Source: Adiantum capillus-veneris
Taxonomy: Eukaryota > Streptophyta > Polypodiopsida > Polypodiales > Pteridaceae
Direction: 5' to 3'
Length of the DNA: 64,000 nt
NCBI GenBank assembly: GCA_014529385.2
Contig: CM043959.1
Location: 54,874,253-54,938,252 of the forward strand
Part shown: piece after piece, positions 9,993 through 22,317 of the stretch
Position numbering within the stretch: position 1 is the stretch's first letter
Layout of the letters: every line of letters starts with the position of its first letter
Notes under the pieces: model-generated
Told to the model about the DNA's origin: nothing
The model's input: the letters and a program-made list of their open reading frames with translations, nothing else
Database searches by the model: none
Made by a program: the position numbers and the translations under genes

Positions 9993-12900
9993 AGACTTTT
10001 CCAAATGAGACAGCATTGCATATAGCTTCTCAATTTTGAACACAAGCCTGTTCTTCTTACACTTTGAAACAAATTCAAAACAAAGTTTACTCAATATGGA
10101 AAATGTTGCATGAAGACAATGTTGTGCCTCAATCAAATAAGAGATCTAGGAAACAGAAATATGTAGTGGAAATACAAGACACTCCTGCATATGCATGTTT
10201 AAGTTGTGGTAGTCTTGTGTTCAAAAATAATTTGCATCGTTTGACTTTACTCGAAGCATCTTTTCTTCAAACCTTGACGGGATTTTAAACATTTAACTCT
10301 GCTGCAGACAAAAGAGTTTGTTTCACCTGCAAGCAAAGCTTAAAATCTCAAAGGAAGCGGCTCTTTTGCATTTATCCACATTCTCTACTCAATGAAAGTA
10401 TTGCAAGCATTGCAATGTTAAATGCAATTGAGAAACGCCTTGTATCACTTCGCATTCCTTTCACTCAAATACGAGAACTCAATTATGAGGGTCAGTTTGG
10501 GTTGCGAGGGAGTGTCGTTAATGTCATGGCAGACTTAACAAGAATTCAAGCAATTTTGCCGTGTTTTAGTAATGAGCACCCTACAATCCTTGTCGAGATT
10601 AGGCGTAAACTTGAGTATGCCCATGCATACCTTAGTGGTGGTGTACGTCCCTTTTACGTGCTCCAAGCACTGAAAGATTTGATTGGCACCCCTTTATACA
10701 TAGAGCACAAAGCCTCCATTAATGAAGCTTGGGTTTCTAGTTTTCACATGAGTCCAGATGGAGTGTTGCATGAAGAAGATGAGGTTGATGATTTAGTGAA
10801 TGAGCATTCAGACACCCTTGTCCATGGCATCTATTCCTCTCAACAAGTCATCGATCATAGTGCACATATCCATAGCATCGCACCTTGTGAAGGATTTTCC
10901 CCTTTGAGCCTATTCGATGATGCCGATTGCGAGGACTTATCATTTCCAGCTTTGTTCTTTGGGAAAAGAAGAGCCTATGCAGACCTTGCGAAAAAAATTT
11001 ACTTGAAGGTGGCGCAATGCGAGCTCAAAAACAAGGATAGATGCTTTGCTTGGATATTGAAAATTTGTTCTTCAAAGTGATGAAGATTATCATTGGCAAG
11101 GTGCTTGGCTCTATATGGGTGCGTCTACGCAAGGAAAAATTACAAGGCATGCAACTATGTGCAAAAGATGTTCAAAACAACACTAACATTGAGCGAATAC
11201 TATCATCCCAACTAGGATATCATGACTTTGAATCTTTGCGAACGTCATCAGATTACAAGGCCAAACTCAAGCATAATGTCTTCGCCATGATTCGACAAAT
11301 AGGTCAGCCTACCTTTTTTGTCACTCTATCATGTGCAGAGCAAAGATGGAAGCCATTGCACGAATGTCTTTCTATGCTTAATCCACAAATCAATGAATCT
11401 AATTTCCAATCTAGTGCGCACTATATCTGCGCATTGGTTCGTGCAGATCCTATCACTATAGCTCAATACTATGTCCATAGATTCAACGCACTCAAGAAAG
11501 AGTTGAAACGAAATTCAAAAATACTTGGCCAAATCATGGATTTTTTCTTTGTCATTGAATTTCAGCATAGGGGAAGACAACATGACCATGGATTAATTTG
11601 GATTGACAATTCTCCAAAGCTTGGGATTTTTTATGACAAAGAAGTGATTGCTTTTGTTGATAAATACATCTCAAATAACAAAGATGAATTGGGTGTTGAC
11701 CTACAAACAATACAAATCCATTCCCATCAAAGAACATACAAAAAAAGAAAGAAGCATTGCCGTTTCGGATTTCCAAGACCGCCTGCACGGCAAACAACTA
11801 TCTTGCGCCTGATACAACCAAGTGAAGAAAGGAAATCCATGCTTCTTGCAAATAAGAAACAACTCAAAAGCCAATTTGCAGCTTTGCCACATTGCCCTGG
11901 AATGAGTTTTAATGATTGGTTATCCTCTTTAAGCATGGATGAAGACATGTACCTTGAGACACTCTCAGTATAGCTCTCAAAACCAACACTTTTGCTCAAA
12001 AGACAACCAAAAGATATATACACAAACAATTTCAACAAAACAATGTGCACATTGTGGGATGGCAATCTTGATATTCAGTTTATTTTCAACCCTCACGTAG
12101 TTACTGCATACTGCACATCATACATGACAAAAACAGATTCAACCACAAGCAAAGCGATCAATAAAATCCTTGACAAATGCAAGAAAGAGAGTCTTCCCGC
12201 AATGGAGCGCCTTAAGAAAATTGGAGGTGCCTTGATCAATGCTCAAGAAATCACAACTCAACAAGCAACATACATTTCACTATCTCTTCCATTGCATGGC
12301 ACAAGCAGACAATTTATCTTCATCAATGCAGACTTCCAAACCCAAAGAACACTATTGTTAAAGAGGAAGACTTCCTTGCAAACACTCCATCCTGATGACA
12401 CAGACATATTCTTTGATGATCTCGTAACAAAGTATACAAAAAGACCAACTAGCATAGGAAATCTTTGCTTGACAGAGTACGCAAGCAACTACATTGTCTC
12501 ACAAGGGACACACCACAAGTGCAAGAAGCCTCGTATTATCAGATATACAAACTTCAACAAGGAGATCGACAGCGAGAGACATTACCACCAGCTATGTCTA
12601 TTGTTTTTGCCGTTCACAAGCGATGAATGTACATTCGATGCTTTGACATCAACTTGGAGGGAGAGAAATGAGTATAATATTGCTACAATTGCACAAAACA
12701 TGGAGCCTTTCACAAAACTAGAAATCAACAATCAAGAATCATCAACATCATGCTCAATCTCCTCACAAGAAACTCAACAAGAACGGTTCACTTATGAGCT
12801 TGATCTCGATCTATCAAGCACAAGGCATCATACCACTCAACTACCAACATCATCCAGATTCCTTGGCATGCCAAATGAAGAATATCACTCAATTTTCATG

Positions 12901-14308
12901 AGTTTGAATATAGAGCAAAGACATATTTATGATGATATCATGACACGAAAGAGAGTATACCCTAATGACAAAATCCACCTTTTTTTAACAGGAGGCGCCG
13001 GAACAAGAAAAACCTTTACTTTGCGTGCAATCGTCCAAGGACTAGTCCAGCACTATGCACCTTCGATAGAGGGGAGCATTGAGATTCCAACATCATTGTT
13101 GATGGCATATACCGGCAAAGCAACATTCAACCTTGATGGCACAACAATTCACTTTGCATTGCGCCTTCCATTGATGCTGACTGAGATGGTCCTTCTTTCC
13201 AACGACCCCTTCAATGACCTATCGCAAACGCACGCAAACCTCAAACTAGTTGTCTTTGACGAGGCTTCCTTAATAGGTAACAGACTATTGTGTATTATTG
13301 ACACAAGACTCCGATCTATAAAGCACAAACAAAACGAACCCTTCGGTGGTCTAGACATTATCTTCTGTGATGATCTTTGCCAAGCAAGCCCTGTCCGCGA
13401 TCGTTGGATATTCAGCGACAAAAACAATACACTTGACATCCTCACACCATCAAGCTGGAACACACATGTCACATGCACTGAGCTAACAACACCAATGCGC
13501 CAATCAAATGAACTGTTTATAGAGGTCTTAAATAGGATACGTGTTGCAGAGCAAACACAAAGAGACTTGGCATTTATCAACGACACATTTGCAAACAACA
13601 ACTTCGACATTTTTACAACACCTCATCTTTTCTTCACAAATAAACTAAAGTCCCAAGCACAACCAAATGGTCTTTGAGAGCTTGCAAGAGACACCATACA
13701 TCATCAAGGCTCATGACAAATTCCACAAAACATGCTCAAAGAACCTAGTCATTCCAAACAACCCTCAAATAACTGCTGGATTATCCTTCATCCTTGAGCT
13801 AAAGCGAGGAATGATAGTCGAACTTTGTGCTAGCAATATCAAAGTGCTTGATGGTTTGGTGAATGGTGCGGATGGAATCTTCCAAACAACAAACAACAGA
13901 GCGTAATCACTGATAGCTTGGGTGGAGTTCTTCGATACCTCAATTGGGAGAAGACAACGATCCCAAAATTCACATCTCTACCATGCAAACATTAACAAAC
14001 AATGGACACCAATACTTCAAGTCACGAAAGAGTTTCAACTAGGAAAGAACCCACTCAACCTAGTCTCAAGAACACAACTCCCAATACAAGCAGCGAAGGC
14101 ACGCACAATCCATAGATCCCAAGGCTTGACAATGACAACAATCGCATTTGACCCTACTGGGATCCAATCTCATGACCTAGTCTACACAGCTCTCTCACGT
14201 ATCAAAGACCCTGTAAATCTACATACTCTTAGTCCCATTCTCAAGAGCCATATCAAAAGTGACCCCATAGTCCTGAAAGAAATCAAACGCCTCCGAACGG
14301 ATGCTAGG
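9900..14308 (+). pseudogene. Helitron Rep/PIF1-helicase transposase, 5' part before the CACTA insertion
   Basis: N-terminal cysteine pairs (C-L-S-C near 10195; C-F-T-C near 10323) and the L-R-I-P-F...R-G-S-V-V-N-V segment match the DUF6570-type N-terminus of Helitron transposases. The HUH nuclease motif H-D-H lies at 11581-11589, after E-F-Q-H-R-G. The paired tyrosines Y-x3-Y are encoded at 12109 and 12121 (A-Y-C-T-S-Y-M-T-K). Helicase motifs follow: Walker A-like G-G-A-G-T-R-K-T at 12991-13014 (the usual Gly before Lys is Arg), D-E-A-S near 13258, G-D-D-L-C-Q-like motif near 13368, T-P-M-R-Q near 13490, T-I-H-R-S-Q-G near 14107 and Y-T-A-L-S-R near 14181. Lesions include stops near 10037 and 10286, a frameshift near 11040-11080, an in-frame TAG at 11971 and breaks near 13675 and 13904. 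The frame continues across the CACTA insertion. Confidence 0.85.
14306..14308. repeat. Left target-site duplication of CACTA copy 1 (AGG)
   Basis: AGG precedes the CACTA terminus and is repeated at 22439-22441 after the other terminus. A 3-bp duplication is the hallmark of CACTA (EnSpm) insertion. It lies within a codon triplet of the Helitron transposase. Confidence 0.9.
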
Positions 14309-14340
14309 CACTACAAGAGGTTGTGTGCTCTTGTGACACT

Positions 14341-14572
14341 GTTAGCGACGGAAATACACTGGGTTTTTATAACCCCCGGCGTCGCTAAAACCGTCGCTAA
14401 TAGCGTCGCTACGAAAGCGTCGCTATATGCGTCGCTATAGGCGTCGCTATAAGCGTCGCTATATAGAGACGCTCATAGCGACGGTTATAGCGATGTTTAC
14501 ACAGAAGACTATAGCGACGCTCATAGCGACGCTACAAAGCCATAAATAGCGACGGTTATAGCGACGCCCGAG
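14341..14572. repeat. CACTA copy 1 left subterminal repeat array
   Basis: About a dozen units of GCGTCGCTA or its complement TAGCGACGC in both orientations. In the En/Spm and CACTA family, subterminal repeats of this kind bind the TNPA-type protein. The high CpG content makes them candidates for methylation control. Confidence 0.85.
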
Positions 14573-14947
14573 AGAATTTTTTTTTGGAGACAGGGCATTG
14601 AATGCCCTGCCACCCATCAACCATATTGTACTTGATTCACTTTGTAAAAAAAGTGCAAGGGTAGATAATAGACCCAAAATAGTCACCCACAAGACGCATT
14701 GTTTGCAAAATTGACAAGCGTAAAATTGACAATTGTACACATCATAGGCAAAATGAATTGATTGGCAAATGTAATAATGACAATTGTACAACATCATAGG
14801 CATAAAGAATTGATTGGCAAAATGAACTGCGGTGACAAATGTAATAATATACATGGTTCAAAAAGACGTATAAAATCCGTCTCATGATACATAAGCTATG
14901 AGAAACCCTAAACTAATGCTATCTAGCTACGGCTAAACTGACCTCGT

Positions 14948-16242
14948 CTAGTCAGACGTCTCATTGCGTCCAAGCGGCGTATCTGTCGGATTCTGCAAAA
15001 AAAGACAATAAGACAACTTTCAGTAAGTATAAACATATAACGACATTTATAAAACAATACAAAAAATAGAAAAGAGTAAACCCTAATACTAACCATGCCG
15101 CCGCGAGAACTGAGAATGTCCATCAGGGCGTTTAAGCCCTTCCTGCCTGCGTACTCGCGCTCGTACGGTGTGGGATCACGTCCTGTCATCGACCACTGTC
15201 AAAACATACAAAGATTTCATTATGTTAGAATTAAAAAACTCATAAACCCTAAACTATCGAACATAAAGAGCAATGCGAAAACACTTACAAAATCGGCCTC
15301 AAATGATGCCCATCCACCTCTCCCCAAGTGGTGCGAGCTCCCTGCCTCTACTCGCGCTCTGGCTGCATCCTTTTGTTGCTTCCACTTGTCGGGATTCTCG
15401 CGCGCTGCATTCTTCCAATCTTCTTTGGCCAGCCAATCTGGCCTGTTCCACCCATGCTTGATTGCTTTTTGCACTTCGGAACGCTTGTGTTTGCAGTATT
15501 CGCGCATTCGAATCTTCATCAGGTCTTCATTGAAGCGCTGATCCCGTGTTGGAACGGGAAACTCATCATAAAATATGCTGATGACTCTGTTTTTTAAATC
15601 ACTTGTTACTTCACTCCATTTGTTTAGTATGTAGTGTCTAAACAACTGAGAGCAAACACCACGCATGGGTGAGATCACCTTCTTGCCGTCATCATCCATG
15701 ATGATGCCGCCGCTGAAGTCGACGGAGTAAGGCAAGCCCTCTGGCCGGTGACTCGTGAACCTGGGTGTCCCGGCAGGGGTCTCTAGCGGCGTGTCGATGG
15801 GGGTACGGACGTCAGGTGTCTCCACCGGCGTCTGGGCCCCGAAGCAAGGAGTGTCGAGTGGGGTGGCTCCTGGCGGACTAGGAAAAGGTGTGTAGCTGCT
15901 AGGAACAGTCAGCCGCGCAAAACCTGGCGTAGATGGCGATGCTGTGGCTGGTGTGGGGGCGGGCAAAGAAGGGGAGGGTAAAGAGCCTCGTCGAACACGA
16001 GGCGGTGTGGAGGCATCGGCGGCGGAATCCCCACAACAACCGCCACCACTAGAGCGCCGGTGTCTAGACGAGTGTGAAGATCGTCTCGTCGACGCCGAAG
16101 CTTCGGGGCGCGCCGAATGCTCCGAAAGAGAGGGAGATGCGGATGGAGTAGGAACGCGCGATGATGCGCCAGAGCGATGACGCTCCACGTACCACTGTCT
16201 CTGCTGCGGTGACAAAGAAGAAAGAAACTCCTCATCATCCAT
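14948..16242 (-). CDS. CACTA TNPA-like / Transposase_24-type second protein, copy 1 (three exons, apparently intact)
   Basis: Exons are 16242-15289, 15195-15094 and 14992-14948, with GT/AG sites and phase-0 joins, giving 366 codons plus stop. The N-terminal half is rich in Ser, Pro and Thr, with repeated T-P-x-x-T-P units, suggesting disorder. The C-terminal half is basic and helical (K-I-R-M-R-E-Y-C-K-H-K-R; W-K-Q-Q-K-D-A-A-R-A-R), followed by G-S-S-H-H-L-G-R-G-G and the conserved T-G-R-D-P-T-P-Y-E-R-E-Y, as in plant Ptta/En/Spm transposase-associated proteins. In En/Spm the matching protein binds subterminal repeats. Relative to copy 2 this copy lacks 9 bases, in frame, in the basic region. 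It follows the TNP2 gene on the same strand. Confidence 0.75.
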
Positions 16243-16514
16243 ACCTGCATTAAACACACGAATATTTAAACTTAATATTGAATGAATAGAGTAGACAATG
16301 ACGCAAAGACCATTAAATACAATGACGTAATGACGCATATAAATACAATGACGCAATGAATTGAGTGATAGAAGAGGCAAGTCGAAAACTCAGAATTTTC
16401 AATCAAAAGATGTGAGCGCGAGTAGAAAAGAGCGTTATACACCATGGAAAGTACTTAGAAAGCCAGAGCTTTTACAACACGGAGCAAAATTGTTCAAATA
16501 CAATATTTGTGGCT

Positions 16515-19500
16515 TTAAGAGATCTCTCTCTCATCCTCGTATAACTCAGCATAACTTCCTGTATCTATATAGAGCTCTCCGTTTAAACACATATCCTCTG
16601 TTTCATTTTGTAGCTCCTCTGCATGCACCCCATATAGAGTAGTACCATCGTGATGCTCGTCTGGCACCACCGCAGCGGCTTCTAATTGACCATCTTCTCT
16701 GATCTCCTCCATTGATGTCGTTGTGATTGGCACATGGTAGCCTTCATATGTCCTTGCACTACGAGGGGCTACCTCTATGACGTACCACCAGTTTGATGTA
16801 GACTTTGTAGGATGAAATATTACCTGCCAGAGCCACATAACTTACATGAGAGCTTTCAAGCACATAACTTGTAAAAGGGGGATGTTAACTATTTACATAC
16901 TTACTTGTTCACAATGCTCGGGTAGTACGAATTAGGTCAGTCCATTTCTTAGTAGAATCCACCTCAAGAAAACCAGACTCTCCTCTACGCACAGTAGCGT
17001 TGCGACCCTCCATGATTATCTTGAACCATTGCACGTCGAACAAGTCGACAAAAAATCCTCTGTAATCGATCCTCAAAATCTCTTGGAGCGTGACGAAGTA
17101 AGTGAGTTCCGCCACCACAGGATCTGCATCAGAGGAACGTCGTCGACTAGACTGTTCAAATTTTGCCATGATTCCACAATCTTGAGTAAAACGCTTTTTG
17201 TCGATCCGTTCCACCCTAAAATGTCGACCTTTACACCATACTGCTGTGTATGACTTATACTACAACGAACAAAGATTATGAGTGGCCGTTCAAACGTTTA
17301 GAAATAAAGTCACTAGCTAGTCGTACATTGCAAACTTACCTTGGTCGCGCAACCCCGAGAGTACTCCCACTCTTCCTCAGTCACTTCGTCACTGCATTGT
17401 TGTGCGCTTTTCAATTGGTTGTGCAACCATCTTAAGCTCATGAATGTTGGTAGGCTCTCCAGACCCGTCGGATAGTGCATCGGTGGTTGTCTTCCCCGTC
17501 TCCACTCGATTCGTGCCCTTTGTCGCTCTTGCTTTGCATCCTCATATTGTGAAATCCACTTTTGCATCACTGGATTGTGAAGCATGCAAAATCGGTTGAT
17601 TTTAGCCTCTAGATCTTCCGTCATCTTCTTCTCAACACCGAGATTGCACATGACAATCCCAGATATGCGCTCATCATCTATGGTTCACCATAGCGTGTCT
17701 CGGGCTTTATCAAATCCGTCTAGCCACTCTCCAATGTACACTAGGGACTCTGATACCAACCAACCTTCTGCCATGCTACCCTCTGGACGTGCCTTTTGAT
17801 GCACATATCCCTTAAGCGTTTTCATGAAACGTTCTAAGAAGAACATCCATCTGGAATGAACTGTGCCAGCTATTTCCACCTCATCAACTATGTGAACAAG
17901 AAGATGCACCTGAATGGTTAGCATGGTAGTAGCAAAATGTTTCTCAAACATGCACACAAGCTCCGCAGCATTTAGTTTGGCGAATGGTATGGAGTCTACG
18001 TTGATCTCCTTTTGTGAGATCCATTGCACCAGCTTTGCAAGTTTGTAGATTGTGTTACGGATGTCGAGAGACAAACATCCCTCAATGGCAACCGGTAAAA
18101 TAAACTGTAAAGTATGTGCAGCAATGATATTAAAGTCCACATTTTATGCAATGATATTAAAGTCCACTATGAACGTACCTGACACATTTTATGCCAATCA
18201 TGTGACTTCAAACCGGTAAGCTTTCCTTCTTTAGTAAAACACGTTCGGAGCGAGTGCATTACGCCAGTGGGGGTCCGCAAAGATCAAATGGTCTCTTTTA
18301 CTTTGCGTTCTTGGGCTCCTGTGAAAATCCATGGTGCTTTAGGGAGTTTTATCGATCCATCAGACGCTGTTTGCGGCCAATATTGCTCCATACGATCCAC
18401 ATTTCTAAGGTCAACTCTGGCTCCCAAAGTATCTTTCTTGCCGGTCAGATGGTCCCATAGTAGATTACCCGCATTCTTGAATATGTGCATTGGATCGAGC
18501 AAGTGATTGATCATGAGTCGGGGCCAGTATGGTAACTCGTACCATAGAGATAGTCTCTTCATCCCTGAAGGCAATCCGTCATCGCACATCTCCTTCTGCT
18601 CTAACCATGCTTGTGCAGACATCCTTGGTGGCTCTCTTCCCAAAAAGCCGTCGCGTAACACATGATTCTCTGGAAGATACGCTTGATGACCTTCGTAGAT
18701 TTGCTTCTTCAGTGAGGGCGCCCTACGTGCATTCAATCTAGGTCCACATGTGACACATGCTCTGTATCCGCTTGTTTGAAGCCCTGCATGTATACACATG
18801 ATAATAGATCAACTATGGGAAAAAACAAGATTTACAGTGTCTGAGTGAGGAGTGTCAATAGATCACCTGAGCATTCTGTTAGCCCGGGATATTCATGCAT
18901 GGTCCACATTAGAATGCCTCTGATCAAAGCATTCCGTCGTCCTGTGTGTCGGCTCATATCCACCACCTCTATGCCAATCCACAATTGTTGTAGCTCTTCC
19001 AATAGTGGACGAAGATACACATCCATATTCTCCACTTTATATCGCCCTGGCACAATCAAGCTTAGCCATAGGTGCCCCTTCTTCGTAGTCAACCACGGGG
19101 GAATGTTGTAGTTGACGATGACAACGGGCCATACACTGTAATATGTTGATCTTTGACCAAATGGATTTACGCCATCCATAGCCAGGCCTAAGCGCAAATT
19201 TCGAGCTTCCCTCGCAAAATCCGACCATGTTTCATCTATATGTTTCCAGGCTGCGCAATCTGCAGGAATTCGTAGCACACCATCCGAAGATTTATTCTCC
19301 TCATGCCATGATGCTAGGGCGGCCATGGACTTACATTCGAAGAAATGCTTGATGCGAGGAAGCAAAGGAAAATGTCGCAAAACCTTTTGTGGAATTTTTG
19401 TCCCGTGGAGATCTACTCGATATCTTTCGGAATCACATTTCGGACACTTCTCCATGTCTATGTATTCCCCTCTGAAAACGATGCAGTCATTAGGACAAGC

Positions 19501-20233
19501 GTGGATAGAGTTGTAATCCATCCCCAAGTTTCGCAAAATCTTTCTTGCTTCATCTCGGGAATCTGGCATCACATTGTCAGCTGGTAGTATGTGCTCTTTA
19601 AGCAATCTACACAACATAAAAATACGATACAGTCATGTAAAAATCTATCAGATCATTATACATTTAGAGTTTTATTAAAGTAAACTAATTGTAATAGATC
19701 ACCTGAAAAGCATTGTGACGCTAGTGTCACTCCATCCAAACTTTGCCTGCATGTTGAGAAGAACCAGGAGTGCTTTCAATCTAGACATACGTGCTCCATT
19801 ATACAATGGCGTATCGGCTTCACTTTTCATATCATCATAGATAAGCCTTTCTGAATCCATGATCGTCTCGATCATTTCATCAATCTCGGGCTCAAACATT
19901 GCCTCGTTGGGAATGTGCTCTGCATGATCATCCCCCGAGCTGTCAGAGGCTACATCTTGTGGCCTCACATATGCTGCTTGACCAAAGCGCCTAGAAACAT
20001 GTCTATTGGGTTGCAAGATTGCTGCTTGTTGGCCAGCGTCAGAGTGATGAGTTATAATTAGCAACAACTCGATCTATAATAGATGGATCGAACTCGCCAA
20101 ATTCGCGGACGTGCTGCAAAGAGACACGTCTTGTCCGTCGCACAGCATGATTGCATTGATTACAAGGATATAAGACCCTCGTTGAGAGATAGGTGTTTCG
20201 GTTGGACGGTCCCACATCCTCGTCACTACTCAT
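16515..20233 (-). pseudogene. CACTA TNP2-type transposase, copy 1, broken
   Basis: Six exons by comparison with copy 2: 20233-19703, 19606-18867, 18783-18179, 18104-17340, 17259-16905 and 16823-16515. Order of domains: N-terminal C-N-Q-C zinc-like region, Transposase_21 core (C-P-N-D-C...K-C-P-K-C; R-N-L-R-L-G-L-A-M-D-G-V-N-P-F; N-Y-N-I-P-P-W-L), M-H-I-F-K-N, DUF4218-like (H-L-L-V-H-I-V-D-E...S-R-W-M-F-F-L-E) and DUF4216-like. The protein would cut and join the element ends. Lesions seen against copy 2: a 2-base deletion near 20045, a TGA at 17687-17685 (CGA in copy 2) and an 8-base deletion near 16930. All splice sites, including the exon-4 acceptor lost in copy 2, look usable. Confidence 0.9.
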
Positions 20234-20298
20234 AATGAGGATAAAAATCTTATAACCTGGACAACAAATTTAATATTCTATTGGCATTCTTCGTCTTA

Positions 20299-20380
<82 letters not shown>
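20299..20380 (+). repeat. (CT)n microsatellite, CACTA copy 1
   Basis: Long CT run with a single TAT interruption, lying just upstream of the TNP2 start on the minus strand, so it is GA on the transcribed sense. The matching tract in copy 2 (about 38450-38490) is much shorter. Confidence 0.9.
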
Positions 20381-20735
20381 GCTCTCTCTACCTCACATTC
20401 TCTAGTCATGTCCAATCCCCGCACACCTCGGTCTAGAGGTGCACGGAGATCAGAACCACCGGGTTATAATCTCGTCTTTATTGGTCAATACCTATATTTG
20501 TGGGTACAAGAAATCTACAGACCCACGTCTACATGATACTGCATGTAGTGGACGAAACCCCTTTGCCTCTTCTCTAGCTGTAGCACTTCACAGCATCTTA
20601 ACATCTTTTCACAGTAGATCTTTTCACTGTTCGTCTAACTCTAAACCCTAAACCATAAGTAATTCTTGTGTGGACTCGATCTAACGTAAATAAGCGTAAA
20701 TCTAAATAAACGTAAATCTAGCTAAAAATAAACCT

Positions 20736-20832
20736 AAATCTAATTTAACGTAAGTCTACATCTAACCTAATCTTTAACGTCTTTTGGGATAGTTTCCTAC
20801 GACGTTAAAACTCTCTTCTTCTTGTGTGTGTG
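20736..20832 (+). repeat. Direct repeat A flanking the captured HIPP fragment, copy 1
   Basis: About 95 bases that recur at 21444-21540 with few differences; both contain TTTCCTACGACGTTA and end in a GT tract. They bracket the captured fragment at 20981-21340. A third partial copy of TTTCCTACGACGTTA is near 21698. Surrounding sequence is made of degenerate TAAATCTAA/AACGTAAATC units. Confidence 0.8.
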
Positions 20833-20980
20833 TGTGTGTGTGTGGGTAAACCTAAATAAACCTAAGTCTAATCTAATATAACATAAATCTAAATCTAACG
20901 TAAATTATGTTATATTAAAAACAAAGAACTAAACTAACAGGGATTATAAGAACCTTAAAACTGATTTAACACATAATTTT

Positions 20981-21340
20981 TCACATAACTCGGCAAGAGT
21001 TGGCATTCTCATCACTAAAGATGTGAGAGTTAACTTCCGGCAGTGACGCTGCCTCATCTCCATCCACATGTGACGACAGCAATTGGCCCTTTGGACCGTT
21101 CTTGCTCTTGTTACTAACTTTGAATTTGTTGTTGAATGACTAGAGGTTGTGTAGATGGTCATTGTTGGGGATGTAGTGACTCTTGCCGCCCTGAAGATCC
21201 ACCTTCTTCCCTATCTTCTGAAGACATTTCACCAGTACTTTTGGATCGACGGACCCACCATGAGTGAAGGCAACAATATCCTATATTCCATTGAGGGCTT
21301 TCTTCACCCGCTTCATGCAGGCATCGCAGTCTATGGAGAC
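20981..21340 (-). pseudogene. Captured HIPP gene fragment (HMA domain + CaaX box) inside CACTA copy 1
   Basis: One reading frame of 120 codons including three stops. It starts V-S-I-D-C-D-A-C-M-K-R-V-K-K-A-L, the metal-binding C-x2-C helix of a heavy-metal-associated domain, then S-V-D-P-K-V-L-V-K-C-L-Q-K-I-G-K-K, the C-terminal strand-helix of the same fold. A basic, Asn-rich tail follows and ends in C-R-V-M and a stop, a CaaX prenylation box. HMA plus CaaX defines plant heavy-metal-associated isoprenylated proteins. TAG codons at 21283-21281 and 21142-21140 break it, and part of the middle of the HMA fold is missing. It lies on the transposase strand, upstream of TNP2, between direct repeats. 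The same fragment is in copy 2, so capture preceded their separation. Confidence 0.82.
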
Positions 21341-21443
21341 CTAAATCTAATCTAATATAACGAAAATCTAAATCTAGCGTAAATAAACGTAAATCTAACT
21401 AAAAATAAACCTAAATCTAATCTAATTTAACTTAAATAAACTT

Positions 21444-21540
21444 AAATCTAATTTAACGTAAGTCTACATCTAACCTAATCTTTAACGTCTTTTAGGATAG
21501 TTTCCTACGACGTTATAACTCTCTTCTTCTTGTGTGTGTG
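21444..21540 (+). repeat. Direct repeat B flanking the captured HIPP fragment, copy 1
   Basis: Second member of the pair with 20736-20832. Differences include TTAGGATAG for TTGGGATAG and GTTATAACT for GTTAAAACT. Confidence 0.8.
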
Positions 21541-21589
21541 CGCGTGTGTGTGCCAATAAAAAGAGATAAATGGTATAACCTTTCTATCA

Positions 21590-21660
21590 CCCATGCCAAG
21601 TATGATAGATTGGTTATGCCATTTCCCTCTTGAATAATAGGTCTTGAGTTCAACTCCTCG
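21590..21660 (+). repeat. tRNA-like B-box segment inside CACTA copy 1
   Basis: GAGTTCAACTCC matches a polymerase III B box and lies about 40 bases after an A-box-like GATAGATTGGTTATGCC. It may be a tRNA relic or SINE head carried by the element. Copy 2 has the same segment near 39725-39795. No intact cloverleaf was built. Confidence 0.3.
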
Positions 21661-21949
21661 TCGGCTAGATCTTTAGGTCTTTTAATTTTAATTAGTTTCC
21701 TACGACGTTAAATTAGTTTCTCTCTCTTTCTCTCTCAATGTGTGTGCGTTTTTTTGTTTTTGCATGTTTTCTCTCTCTTTTCTCTCTCAAATGTTCGGTT
21801 TTTTGTTTATGCATGTTCTCTCTCTCTTTTCCTCTCTCAATGTGTGCGTTTTTTGTTTATGCATGCTCTCTCTCTCTCTTTTCCTCTCTCAATGTGTGTG
21901 TGAATTCTTTGTTTATGTATGTGTGTGTGCGTTTTTGTTTATGTTTGTA

Positions 21950-21954
<5 letters not shown>

Positions 21955-22019
<65 letters not shown>

Positions 22020-22022
22020 AAC

Positions 22023-22065
<43 letters not shown>

Positions 22066-22148
22066 GAGAGAGAAAGAGGGGAAGGGAACATGAGAGTGAG
22101 GAGAGGGAAGGAGCATACCTGGCTCTCCTTCCTCTCCTCGTGTGTGTG

Positions 22149-22189
<41 letters not shown>

Positions 22190-22191
22190 AG

Positions 22192-22222
<31 letters not shown>
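21955..22222 (+). repeat. Compound CT / GT / GA microsatellites, CACTA copy 1
   Basis: CT run 21955-22016, then GT near 22025-22048, GA near 22048-22078, GT 22141-22188 and GA 22195-22222. Long open frames in several phases across it are repeat translations, not genes. Copy 2 has the same arrangement at about 40078-40328, with different lengths. Confidence 0.9.
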
Positions 22223-22228
<6 letters not shown>

Positions 22229-22317
22229 CGTTACCTGCTCCTTGCTTGAGGGCGCCGAAAAACTCAGATCTGAGATCTGAGTTTTTGGGCGCTCTCTGTT
22301 ATTTTTTTTAGCCCAGC

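Noticed and set aside
15944-16180. Plus-strand open frame opposite the TNPA-like gene
   Set aside because: It is the complement of a Pro/Ser-rich coding exon; its conservation in both CACTA copies follows from the sense gene.
20690-21480. Possible interstitial telomere repeat
   Set aside because: Units such as TAAATCTAA and AACGTAAATC are telomere-like only loosely; no run of CCCTAAA is present.
21738-22311. Several overlapping open frames of 100-130 codons
   Set aside because: They are translations of CT, GT and GA microsatellites in the CACTA element (Ser-Leu, Cys-Val and Arg-Glu repeats). Copy 2 shows the same with different lengths.
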